DNA from: Bacillota bacterium
GTDB lineage: Bacteria; Bacillota_A; Clostridia; DSM-8532
Reading direction: 5' to 3'
Assembly: GCA_023424865.1 (NCBI GenBank)
Contig: JAFADM010000101.1
Coordinates: 1-13,917 of the forward strand
Length of the DNA stretch: 13,917 nt
Part shown: positions 6,597 to 12,981 of the stretch, in pieces
Layout: every line of letters begins with the position of its first letter
How positions within the stretch are numbered: position 1 is the stretch's first letter
Position numbers and translations under genes: made by a program
Notes under the pieces: model-generated
Told to the model about the DNA's origin: nothing
The model's input: only the letters and a program-made list of their open reading frames with translations
Databases searched by the model: none

Positions 6597-7691
6597 ATGA
6601 AGAAGATGAAAAAGCATTTATCAATCGCTTCCTGCCTCTTGCTGACTTTCAGCATGCTTCTGTCAGGCTGCGGCTCCACACCCACGACAACACCAACAGC
6701 AACTGCCACTCCGTCATCGACAGCAACGCCCTCAGCTTCTGCCTCCGAGACACCCTCTGCTCCCGCAGAGCTGACAACGGTTCGCCTCCAGCTGAAATGG
6801 CTGCCCCAGGCCCAGTTTATGGGTTATTACGTAGCAGCTGAAAAAGGCTATTATGAAGCTGAAGGCCTGAAGGTCGAAATTCTTCCCGGCGGTCCGGACA
6901 TCGTACCTGAGTCCCAGGTTGCTTCCGGCGCGGCAGATATCGGTGTGGGCTGGGTTTCCACTCTGATGCCTTTCCAGGAGCAGGGCTATCCTCTGGTTGA
7001 AATTGCACAGGTTCTGCAAAGAAGCGCTCTTCAGCTTGTATACTTTAAGTCGCAGAACATCAGCACCCCTGCCGACCTTAAGGGCAAAACCATCGGCTCC
7101 TGGCTTGCAGGCCATGAGTATGAAATTTATGCGCTGCTTGAAAAGTACGGCCTGGATAAGGATAAGGATGTTACCATTGCCAAGCAGGATTTTACCATGG
7201 ATGCTTTCCTTAACAAGACATTGGACGTGGCTTCCGCTATGACCTACAATGAGTACATGGTTGTTCTTGAATCCGGCGTACCCGAAGCGGACGTTGCCGT
7301 TATCGACATGAACGACGAAGGCGTGGCCATGCTTGAAGACTGCCTGTTTGCAAGCACCGAATGGCTGGACGGTAATAAGGAGCTTGCTGCCAAATTCCTG
7401 AAGGCCTCCATTAAGGGTTGGGCCGATGCCTGCAGCGATCCTGAAGCTGCAGCCCAAATCGTATTTAACCTGGTTGATCAGTCCAGCACCACCCTGGAGC
7501 ATCAGGTCAGCATGGCAAAGAAAATTGCCGAATCCGTAGCTCCTGCGGGCTTTGATCCTGCCAACATCGGTTTCATTGATGCAGCAGCCATTGCGCAGAC
7601 CGCTGAAATTGCAAAAGCCTACGGCGTTATCTCCGAGATTCCCGAAACCATTTTCACAACGGAAATTTGGGATGCGGCCACAGCAAAATAA
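6597..7691 (+). CDS. Substrate-binding lipoprotein, NMT1/THI5-like family
   Basis: Extracytoplasmic binding protein that delivers substrate to the two permeases. Residues 1-24 form a lipoprotein signal peptide ending in the lipobox LSGC with C25 as the lipidated cysteine. Residues ~27-59 are a T/P/S/A-rich tether. The mature domain begins with VRLQLKWLPQAQFMGYYVA, a hallmark of the NMT1/THI5-like group that includes ThiY (formylaminopyrimidine) and RibY (riboflavin) binding proteins. Total length of 364 aa fits the family plus tether. The THI5-type cysteine-rich catalytic motif is absent, so this is a binding protein, not an enzyme. AGGAG at 6583-6587 precedes the ATG by 9 nt. The ligand is unresolved: pyrimidine, thiamine precursor or flavin-like molecules are the likely candidates. 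Confidence 0.92.
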   Translation: MKKMKKHLSIASCLLLTFSMLLSGCGSTPTTTPTATATPSSTATPSASASETPSAPAELTTVRLQLKWLPQAQFMGYYVAAEKGYYEAEGLKVEILPGGPDIVPESQVASGAADIGVGWVSTLMPFQEQGYPLVEIAQVLQRSALQLVYFKSQNISTPADLKGKTIGSWLAGHEYEIYALLEKYGLDKDKDVTIAKQDFTMDAFLNKTLDVASAMTYNEYMVVLESGVPEADVAVIDMNDEGVAMLEDCLFASTEWLDGNKELAAKFLKASIKGWADACSDPEAAAQIVFNLVDQSSTTLEHQVSMAKKIAESVAPAGFDPANIGFIDAAAIAQTAEIAKAYGVISEIPETIFTTEIWDAATAK

Positions 7692-7696
7692 CAAAT

Positions 7697-7806
7697 GCTA
7701 AAAGCTTAGCAGTATAGCTTTTAAACTGCCGTATTCATGAGGTTCGAATACGGCGGAGCGGGCGTGAAAGCGGCAGGAAACAGGCCGTTTTCACGCCTGT
7801 GCTTTT
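7697..7806 (+). terminator. Tandem hairpins ending the ABC operon, last one a likely terminator
   Basis: Three structures follow the binding-protein stop. First, TAAAAGC (7699-7705) can pair with GCTTTTA (7717-7723), in competition with a small GCTAA/TTAGC hairpin (7697-7710). Second, GCCGTATTC (7728-7736) pairs with GAATACGGC (7746-7754). Third, a 14-bp stem joins 7761-7774 to 7784-7797 (one G-U pair, 9-nt loop), followed by TGTGCTTTT. The last is the best terminator candidate although its T run is short. Confidence 0.6.
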
Positions 7807-7849
7807 AAACAGGAGCGGAATTGAAATTTATAGAAAACAAGCTGAATTG

Positions 7850-7920
7850 AGCACCGGAGCTGGGGATATGCCTGTAATGCAATCGCCAGACGACAGGCAT
7901 ACCTCTTAGGCCTGGTGGCT
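7850..7920 (+). ncRNA. Nested stem structure upstream of the DUF523 gene (candidate leader RNA)
   Basis: An outer stem AGCACCGG (7850-7857) can pair with CCtGGTgGCT (7911-7920) through two single-base bulges. An inner stem GGaTATGCCTGT (7864-7875) pairs with ACAGGCATACC (7893-7903), closing a 17-nt loop that includes CCAG (7886-7889). This can also pair with CTGG at 7860-7863 or 7912-7915. No known RNA family was recognised. The structure could be a riboswitch-like leader of the DUF523 gene or a chance fold. No convincing promoter was found just upstream. The remaining bases 7921-7956 show nothing notable. Confidence 0.3.
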
Positions 7921-7970
7921 GAGTTTTCCCTATTCCGATTTGAACATAACATAAAGAAAGGAAGATTCAC

Positions 7971-8432
7971 ATGAAAAAGATACTGGTTAGCGCATGTCTC
8001 TATGGCTGGCATGTACGTTATGACGACGGGGACGTACCTCTTGTGGACGAGCGTTTTTTAAAGTGGAAGGAAGAGGGAAGGCTCGTACCCATCTGTCCCG
8101 AGGTATTTGGGGGGCTTCCCACACCCAGGCCCGATTCCCAGCGGGTGGGGGATAAGGTTATGGCCTGTACGGGGAAGGATGTAACGAAGGAGTACGAAGC
8201 CGGGGCTAAAGAAACCCTTCGTCTGGCCAGGGAGCATGACGTGGCTTTTGCCGTAATGAAGCAGTACAGCCCTTCCTGCGGCAGCAAAATCATTTATGAC
8301 GGCACCTTTACCGATACCCGGATCCCGGGGCAGGGCCTTGCCGTGGAATACCTTCGTAACGCGGGGTTTGCCGTGTTCGGCGAGGAGGATATGGACGAAG
8401 CGGTGAAATACCTTAAGGAGGCGGAAGATTAA
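7971..8432 (+). CDS. DUF523 family protein, TudS-like thiouracil desulfidase candidate
   Basis: Small cytoplasmic protein of 153 residues that covers a complete DUF523 domain. Family motifs are in order: VSACLYGWHVRYD (C9), PICPEVFGGLPTPRPDS (C42), GKDVTKEYEAGA, and KQYSPSCGS (C103). The three cysteines C9, C42 and C103 match the pattern expected for binding one [4Fe-4S] cluster, with the fourth iron free for substrate. Members of this family (TudS) remove sulfur from thiouracils, and relatives occur fused to other domains. Whether this copy has that activity is inference. AGGA at 7959-7962 lies 8 nt before the ATG. The gene follows the NMT1-type importer on the same strand, which suggests a link with pyrimidine uptake. 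Its last 20 nt overlap the end of the converging AraC gene. Confidence 0.88.
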   Translation: MKKILVSACLYGWHVRYDDGDVPLVDERFLKWKEEGRLVPICPEVFGGLPTPRPDSQRVGDKVMACTGKDVTKEYEAGAKETLRLAREHDVAFAVMKQYSPSCGSKIIYDGTFTDTRIPGQGLAVEYLRNAGFAVFGEEDMDEAVKYLKEAED

Positions 8433-9243
8433 TTCTTCCCTGACTGGGGGAAACCCCTTTAACCTTTTTAAAGGTTTTGGAAAATTGAAGCGGATCGTCG
8501 TAGCCCACGGAACGGGCTACATCACCTATACTGAGCAGGGGGTTCTTTAAAAGATCCCCTGCTTTGTCCATTCTGAAGCGAATAATGAAATCCCTTGGCG
8601 AGAGGCCCGTATGGGTGCGAAAAAGGGTGAAAAGATAACTCCTGTCAATATTGAGCTGCTGTGCCAATTCGGCAATTCCGAGAGAAGAGGCATAGTTCTT
8701 TGTAATGTATTCAATAGCCCGGGAGACATGGCGATCCCCCCCTGCCGCTTGAATCTCCACAGGATGGGACTGCCTGTGGTTTTTTATGAGCAGGGACAGG
8801 AAATGATAGAGATACCCTGTCACCATGAGCTCCGACGCGCTGTCCGGCTTTACGGCTGCGCGCATGGCATTAAGGCAGTTAATGAGCCTGTCGTCGGCGG
8901 AATAGACAAAGGTGGGCTTATTAAGCGACAATCCGGCCTTTTTGAGAAAGAACTCCGCCTTTAAGCCGTGAAAGCCAACCCAGGCATACGTCCATGGCTC
9001 CATTTCATCGGCTTCGTAACGGACCACCGTGTCCGGCCATATAAGAAAGCCGTCATTGGCCTTAAGACTGTAGCGTTCTCCCTGGATATAAAAGGTACCC
9101 TTTCCCGACAGAATATAATGCATGTTAAAATGATCTCTTACCGCCGGACCCCAGCCGTAACCGGGGCTGCATTCCTCAAAGCCGCAGCGGTAAACGTTGA
9201 GATCGGTGTTGTCCTTATTGGAAAAGGTGTATTTTTCTAGCAT
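8413..9243 (-). CDS. AraC family transcriptional regulator with cupin sensor, probable gal regulator
   Basis: DNA-binding regulator of 276 residues. The N-terminal half (~10-150) is an AraC-type cupin sensor (HYILSGKGTFYIQGERYSL, DGFLIWPDTVVRYEAD), which normally binds a sugar. The C-terminal ~100 residues carry two helix-turn-helix units: SLGIAELAQQLNIDRSYLF with TLFRTHTGLSPRDFI, and SIGDVARSVGYDDPLQFSKT ending in FKKVKGVSPS. The gene is divergent from galT-galK-galE, the usual position for a local activator, and its promoter overlaps the gal promoter. ATG 9243 is chosen because AAGGTGA (complement of 9249-9255) lies 5 nt before it; ATG 9249 and longer forms are less well supported. Beyond the usual family end, the tail GRINLPPP runs 20 nt into the DUF523 gene. 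The galactose ligand is inferred from context. Confidence 0.9.
   Translation of the reverse strand: MLEKYTFSNKDNTDLNVYRCGFEECSPGYGWGPAVRDHFNMHYILSGKGTFYIQGERYSLKANDGFLIWPDTVVRYEADEMEPWTYAWVGFHGLKAEFFLKKAGLSLNKPTFVYSADDRLINCLNAMRAAVKPDSASELMVTGYLYHFLSLLIKNHRQSHPVEIQAAGGDRHVSRAIEYITKNYASSLGIAELAQQLNIDRSYLFTLFRTHTGLSPRDFIIRFRMDKAGDLLKNPLLSIGDVARSVGYDDPLQFSKTFKKVKGVSPSQGRINLPPP
8447..8478 (+). terminator. Weak hairpins after the DUF523 gene, inside the AraC 3' end
   Basis: GGGG-AAA-CCCC-TTT (8447-8460) is followed by AACCTTT-TT-AAAGGTT-TT (8461-8478), each with a short T run. Either could end the DUF523 transcript, but both lie in the coding sequence of the opposing gene, so their conservation may be due to coding alone. 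Confidence 0.3.
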
Positions 9244-9280
9244 ACCCATCACCTTCCATACAACATAAGCACATATTCTC

Positions 9281-9295
9281 GTAACATTGTAACAT
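9281..9295 (+). promoter_or_regulatory. Direct-repeat operator candidate for the AraC regulator
   Basis: GTAACAT occurs twice in tandem (9281-9287 and 9289-9295). The pair covers the AraC-gene -10 and ends at the gal -35. The 8-nt core TTGTAACA of the second copy recurs at 9486-9493 in the gal leader, about 199 bp away. This layout suits activation of gal together with autorepression. Confidence 0.4.
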
Positions 9296-9315
9296 GGACG
9301 GAAGCAGCAGGGCAA
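9286..9315 (-). promoter_or_regulatory. Probable promoter of the AraC gene
   Basis: On the minus strand the -35 TTGCCC (complement of 9310-9315) and -10 TACAAT (complement of 9286-9291, 5 of 6 matches) are 18 nt apart. The leader to the ATG at 9243 would be about 36 nt. It overlaps the divergent gal promoter. Confidence 0.5.
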
Positions 9316-9323
9316 TCTATAAT
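9295..9323 (+). promoter_or_regulatory. Promoter of the galT-galK-galE operon
   Basis: A consensus -10 TATAAT at 9318-9323 follows a weak -35 TGGACG at 9295-9300 (4 of 6) with a 17-nt spacer. A good -10 with a poor -35 is typical of activator-dependent promoters. The transcription start would be near 9330, leaving a 5' leader of about 230 nt. Confidence 0.55.
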
Positions 9324-9329
9324 GAAACC

Positions 9330-9561
9330 GTAATCTCTCTTAAGCTTAAGAGGAACGTTACAGGCCGGAGGTGATTCTTAGGCGGCTTAAAAAATCGGCT
9401 TGCTGATCCTTGCCGGAAGGGCTCGCGACGCGAACCAAGGCTGCCGCCGGGAAATCAATCCGATTTCCGGGAAGGTACCATCGACTTGTAACAGAGGAAC
9501 TTAAAAGCAAAAGCGAAGTGCTTAATAAACGACATTTTTAAAATGGAAAGGGCGAAACGAA
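9330..9561 (+). promoter_or_regulatory. Long structured 5' leader of the gal operon
   Basis: This geneless stretch holds several elements. CTCTTAAGCTTAAGAG (9337-9352) is a perfect 16-bp palindrome. GGAGGTGAT (9367-9375) is an ideal Shine-Dalgarno sequence with no start codon at a usable distance. GGCGGC (9381-9386) can pair with GCCGCC (9443-9448), enclosing CCTTG/CAAGG (9408-9412 with 9436-9440) and the dyad TCGCG-A-CGCGA (9423-9433). GGAAATC (9450-9456) pairs with GATTTCC (9462-9468), while AAATCGG (9392-9398) can instead pair with CCGATTT (9460-9466), so two folds compete. No U-tract terminator and no known riboswitch class was recognised. The galT ribosome site AAGGG is at 9548-9552. Confidence 0.45.
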
Positions 9562-10542
9562 ATGGCTGAATTACGTTGGCATCCACTCATCAAGGATTGG
9601 ATAATGATTGCCTCACACAGGCAGGACAGACCCCAGATGCCCAAGGACTGGTGTCCCTTCTGTCCTTCCGGAGGGAAGGTACCCGATTATGAGGTTATGG
9701 AATATGACAATGACTTTCCTGCGCTCATGCAGAATCCTCCCCAACCGGATCCCGTAGCCAACGACTTTTTCAAGGTAGCACCGGCTTACGGCAAGTGCGA
9801 GGTGGTCCTCTATTCTCCCCAGCATACCATCACTCTGCCCGAGCTTCCGGAAAGCCATGTGCGCAAGCTGGTGGATTTGTGGACCGAGCGCTATGAGCTT
9901 ATGAAAAAGGATGAAAACATTAAATATGTCTTTATTTTTGAAAACAGGGGAGAAGTGGTGGGAGTAACCATGCCCCACCCCCACGGCCAGATTTACGGGT
10001 ATTCCTATATCCCAAAAAAGCTGGAGCTGGAGCTGGAAGCCTGCAAGGAGCACCATGATGCCCACGGGGAATGCCTGATCTGCAAAATGCTGGAGGAGGA
10101 AAAGGCCTTTGAGCAGCGGGTTATCTTTGAAAATGAGGATTTTACCGTGGTTCTGCCCTTCTTTTCAGAGTACCCCTACGGCGTCTACATTTACGCAAGA
10201 AACCACAAGCAGAACCTGTTCCAGCTTTCCGAAAGGGAAAAGGACAACCTGGCAAGCATTGTGAGACAAACGGTAGGCATGCTGGATTCCCTTTTCGACA
10301 GTCCCTTTCCCTATATGATGTGTATGTATCAGGACCCTGTAAACAGCGGCGATTACTCGGAGCATTACCATTTTCATATTGCTTTTTACCCGCCCATGCG
10401 GTCCCAGGCGAAGCAGAAGTTCAACGCTTCCAGTGAAACCGGCGCCTGGGCCCACTGCAACCCCACCGCACCGGAGGAAAAGGCTCAGGAGCTTCGGGCA
10501 GCTTATGAAAAATTCATGCTGAAGGATAAGAAAGGGGAATAA
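9562..10542 (+). CDS. galT: Galactose-1-phosphate uridylyltransferase (class I)
   Basis: Leloir pathway enzyme that swaps UMP between UDP-glucose and galactose-1-phosphate, giving UDP-galactose and glucose-1-phosphate. The protein of 326 residues consists of two HIT-type halves. The N-terminal half has the zinc-site pair CPFC (C31, C34) and the active-site motif HPHGQ (139-143), with H141 as the expected nucleophile that carries UMP. The C-terminal half has the metal-ligand-like EHYHFHIAFYPP. It belongs to class I (COG1085 type), not the unrelated-looking class II GalT common in many Firmicutes. AAGGG at 9548-9552 is 9 nt before the ATG. It is the first gene of the gal operon; galK starts 5 nt after its stop. 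Confidence 0.96.
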   Translation: MAELRWHPLIKDWIMIASHRQDRPQMPKDWCPFCPSGGKVPDYEVMEYDNDFPALMQNPPQPDPVANDFFKVAPAYGKCEVVLYSPQHTITLPELPESHVRKLVDLWTERYELMKKDENIKYVFIFENRGEVVGVTMPHPHGQIYGYSYIPKKLELELEACKEHHDAHGECLICKMLEEEKAFEQRVIFENEDFTVVLPFFSEYPYGVYIYARNHKQNLFQLSEREKDNLASIVRQTVGMLDSLFDSPFPYMMCMYQDPVNSGDYSEHYHFHIAFYPPMRSQAKQKFNASSETGAWAHCNPTAPEEKAQELRAAYEKFMLKDKKGE

Positions 10543-10547
10543 AAGGT

Positions 10548-11750
10548 ATGGCCACAAACACCATTGAGAACCTTATTGAGAAGTTTATCGGTTATTTCGG
10601 CGGAGAGAAGACGGGTATCCGGGTGTTTACCTCACCGGGCCGGGTGAATCTTATCGGAGAGCATACGGATTATAACGGAGGCTTTGTGTTTCCTGCCGCA
10701 CTTACTCTTGCCACCACCCTAGTGGCCCGTCCCCGCAGCGATCGGAAGATTAACTTAATTGCCACGGATCTTGAAATTATGGTCAACGGGGATCTTGACA
10801 ATCTTCAAGCCTTCAGGGATATCAAATGGGGAAATTACCAGCTTGGGGTTGCCGATGAGCTGCAAAAGGCCGGTTATCCCATCACAGGCTGTGATTTGCT
10901 GTATGACGACAAGGTACCCCTGGGCAGCGGCCTTTCCTCCTCGGCAGCCATTGAGGTAGCCACCGCTGTGGCTCTGGTCAGCCTTGGCGACAAGGAATAC
11001 GGAAAGACAAAAACCGTGGACCTCATTAAAATGGCCCTTATTTCTCAAACCGCGGAGCACAATTTTGTAGGTGTCAAATGCGGCATCATGGACCAGTTTG
11101 CCTCGGCCATGGGTAAAAAGGACATGGCTATTTTCCTGGATTGCCGGGATCTGGCCTATGAATGGGTGCCTTTAAAGCTTGACGGTTACGCCATTGTGAT
11201 TGCCAATACCAATAAAAAGCGCAGTCTGGGAGAAGGCAAATACAATGAGCGCAGGGCCGAATGCGAGGCAGGCCTTGAAATCCTTAAAAAGGCGCTGCCC
11301 CAGGCTACCTGTCTTCGTGATGTGTCCGCTGCCGACTTTGAGCAGCATAAGGAGCTTATTGCAGACGGAACTATCCTAAAGAGGGTGGAGCACGTGGTTA
11401 TGGAGGACGACAGGGTTCTTCTTTCGGTTAAGGCTCTCAAGGAAGGCGAGCTGGTCGCCTTCGGACAGCTTATGAACCAATCCCACGATTCTTTGCGGGA
11501 TCTCTACGAGGTTACAGGCAAGGAACTGGACACATTGGTGGAGGAAGCCAGAAAAATCCCCGGTGTTCTGGGCTCCCGCATGACGGGTGCGGGCTTCGGC
11601 GGCTGCACCGTCAGTATTGTAAAGAACGAAGCGGTGGACACCTTTATTGAGAAGGTAGGAGCTGCATATAAGGAAAAAATTGGATATGACGCTTCCTTCT
11701 ATGTCTCCGATATTGGAGACGGAGCCAGGGAGCTGGCCCTTCCCGAATAA
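10548..11750 (+). CDS. galK: Galactokinase
   Basis: GHMP-family kinase that phosphorylates alpha-D-galactose at C1 with ATP. The protein of 400 residues has the three family motifs: the sugar-binding signature GRVNLIGEHTDYN (31-43), the ATP loop PLGSGLSSSAA (124-134) and the C-terminal TGAGFGGC (346-353). The expected catalytic pair is R32 and D182 (CGIMDQF). AGGGG at 10533-10537, within the end of galT, lies 10 nt before the ATG, so translation is probably coupled to galT. Length and motifs are complete with no sign of damage. Expression should follow galT from the shared promoter near 9318. Confidence 0.97.
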   Translation: MATNTIENLIEKFIGYFGGEKTGIRVFTSPGRVNLIGEHTDYNGGFVFPAALTLATTLVARPRSDRKINLIATDLEIMVNGDLDNLQAFRDIKWGNYQLGVADELQKAGYPITGCDLLYDDKVPLGSGLSSSAAIEVATAVALVSLGDKEYGKTKTVDLIKMALISQTAEHNFVGVKCGIMDQFASAMGKKDMAIFLDCRDLAYEWVPLKLDGYAIVIANTNKKRSLGEGKYNERRAECEAGLEILKKALPQATCLRDVSAADFEQHKELIADGTILKRVEHVVMEDDRVLLSVKALKEGELVAFGQLMNQSHDSLRDLYEVTGKELDTLVEEARKIPGVLGSRMTGAGFGGCTVSIVKNEAVDTFIEKVGAAYKEKIGYDASFYVSDIGDGARELALPE

Positions 11751-11784
11751 ATCCGGGAGAGCCGTTTAAGAAAGGACGGATAAC

Positions 11785-12774
11785 ATGAGCATACTGGTAA
11801 CCGGCGGAGCCGGCTATATCGGCAGCCATACGGTAGCGCGCCTTTTGGAGCGCGGCGAAGACGTCGTGGTGGTGGATAACCTTCAAAAGGGGCATAAGGA
11901 TGCCTTAAAGGGCGGACGTTTCTATGAAGGGGATTTAAGAGACAGCGCCTTTCTGGATACTGTTTTTCAAAAGGAAAAGGTGGAGGCGGTTATTCATTTT
12001 GCCGCTGAATCACTGGTGGGTGAAAGTGTTGAAAACCCGCTTAAATACTATAACAACAATATGGGTGGGACCCAAAACCTTCTGGCCAAAATGAACGAAT
12101 ACGGCGTGAAGGCCATTGTTTTCTCCTCAACTGCCGCAACCTATGGTGAGCCGGAGAGCTCGCCCATACTGGAAAGCGACAGGACCAGCCCTACCAACCC
12201 ATACGGGGAAACCAAGCTGGCTGTGGAGAAGATGCTTAAATGGAGCGATAACGCTTATGGCATAAAATTTGTGGCCCTGCGCTATTTCAACGCGGCAGGC
12301 GCTCATGAAAGCGGCACCATCGGTGAGGATCACACGCCTGAAAGCCATCTTATACCGCTGATTCTGCAGGTGGCACTGGGCAAAAGGCCGCATATTCTTA
12401 TTTATGGAAATGACTACCCCACGACCGACGGAACCTGTATCAGGGACTATGTTCATGTGACGGATCTGGCTGACGCCCATTTGCTGGCTCTGGATAAGCT
12501 GAGGGCCGGCGGAAAGAGCGATATCTACAATCTGGGTAGCGGAACAGGCTTTTCGGTTTTAGAGGTGGTGGAAGCTGCCAGACGTGTTACAGGGAGAGAA
12601 ATTCCCGCGGTTACAGGCCCCCGCCGCCCGGGCGATCCGGCGGTGCTTGTGGCTTCCTCCTCTAAAATCCGCATGGAGCTTGGCTGGAATCCGGCCTATG
12701 ATAATCTTGAAAAAATCCTCTCCTCTGCCTGGAAATGGCATGTGAACCATCCCAACGGCTACCAGGACAAATAG
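11785..12774 (+). CDS. galE: UDP-glucose 4-epimerase
   Basis: Extended short-chain dehydrogenase that interconverts UDP-galactose and UDP-glucose using bound NAD, and closes the Leloir cycle. The 329-residue protein has the N-terminal Rossmann motif TGGAGYIG (6-13), the active-site segment FSSTAATYG in which T116 takes the place of the usual catalytic serine, and the YxxxK pair Y140/K144. AAAGGA at 11771-11776 precedes the ATG by 8 nt. The 34-nt gap after galK shows no promoter or terminator, so all three gal genes form one operon. Thr at the Ser position is a known variant and should not abolish activity. The gene could also supply UDP-galactose for surface polysaccharides. Confidence 0.96.
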   Translation: MSILVTGGAGYIGSHTVARLLERGEDVVVVDNLQKGHKDALKGGRFYEGDLRDSAFLDTVFQKEKVEAVIHFAAESLVGESVENPLKYYNNNMGGTQNLLAKMNEYGVKAIVFSSTAATYGEPESSPILESDRTSPTNPYGETKLAVEKMLKWSDNAYGIKFVALRYFNAAGAHESGTIGEDHTPESHLIPLILQVALGKRPHILIYGNDYPTTDGTCIRDYVHVTDLADAHLLALDKLRAGGKSDIYNLGSGTGFSVLEVVEAARRVTGREIPAVTGPRRPGDPAVLVASSSKIRMELGWNPAYDNLEKILSSAWKWHVNHPNGYQDK

Positions 12775-12799
12775 GCAGGGGTTCAGGGGGACAAATAGG
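12765..12799 (+). repeat. 11-bp direct repeat at the galE stop
   Basis: GGACAAATAGG occurs at 12765-12775, where it includes the galE TAG stop, and again at 12789-12799. It appears to be a small duplication that copied the end of galE into the 3' untranslated region. Confidence 0.6.
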
Positions 12800-12808
12800 G
12801 CCTCGTAC

Positions 12809-12912
12809 TTAAAGACAAGTGTGATTGAGACAAGTAGGAATACCTTTTAAGAGACAGGTTTAAGAATACTGATTAAGAAGACAGGTTTAAGAAGACTGTT
12901 TAAGAAGACCGG
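12809..12912 (+). repeat. Degenerate tandem repeat array after galE
   Basis: About seven imperfect units stand head to tail. The last five are clearest: 12845-12858, 12859-12872, 12873-12885, 12886-12898 and 12899-12912, each close to TTTAAGAAGACNGG (13-14 nt). Two longer, more diverged units with the core GACAAGT precede them (12809-12824 and 12825-12844). The array encodes no protein and lies between the galE stop and the terminator. Confidence 0.65.
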
Positions 12913-12932
12913 CAAGCACACCGGTATAAGTG

Positions 12933-12970
12933 AAAAACGGATACCTCGGTAAAAGGGGTATCCGTTTTTT
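12933..12970 (+). terminator. Strong intrinsic terminator of the gal operon, probably bidirectional
   Basis: AAAAACGGATACC (12933-12945) pairs perfectly with GGTATCCGTTTTT (12957-12969) around an 11-nt loop and is followed by a T run ending at 12970. The matching A run on the 5' side makes it work on the minus strand too, so it can also end the converging gene whose stop is at 12982-12984. Confidence 0.9.
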
Positions 12971-12981
12971 ATGGCTGTACA

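Noticed and set aside
6732..7694. Long minus-strand open frame (320 codons) opposite the substrate-binding protein gene
   Set aside because: It lies wholly antisense to a gene with a clear lipobox and family motifs. Its product is Gly/Cys/Asn-rich without recognisable motifs, as expected from codon bias on the other strand.
7791..8012. Minus-strand 73-codon frame before the DUF523 gene
   Set aside because: No ribosome site; it overlaps the terminator stem and the start of the DUF523 gene.
9400..9504. Possible 34-codon leader peptide starting with TTG in the gal leader
   Set aside because: The ideal Shine-Dalgarno at 9367-9375 is about 25 nt too far upstream, and the codons show no regulatory run; probably chance.
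9539..9544. TAAAAT as a second gal -10
   Set aside because: No -35 at a suitable distance, and the start site would fall within the galT ribosome binding region.
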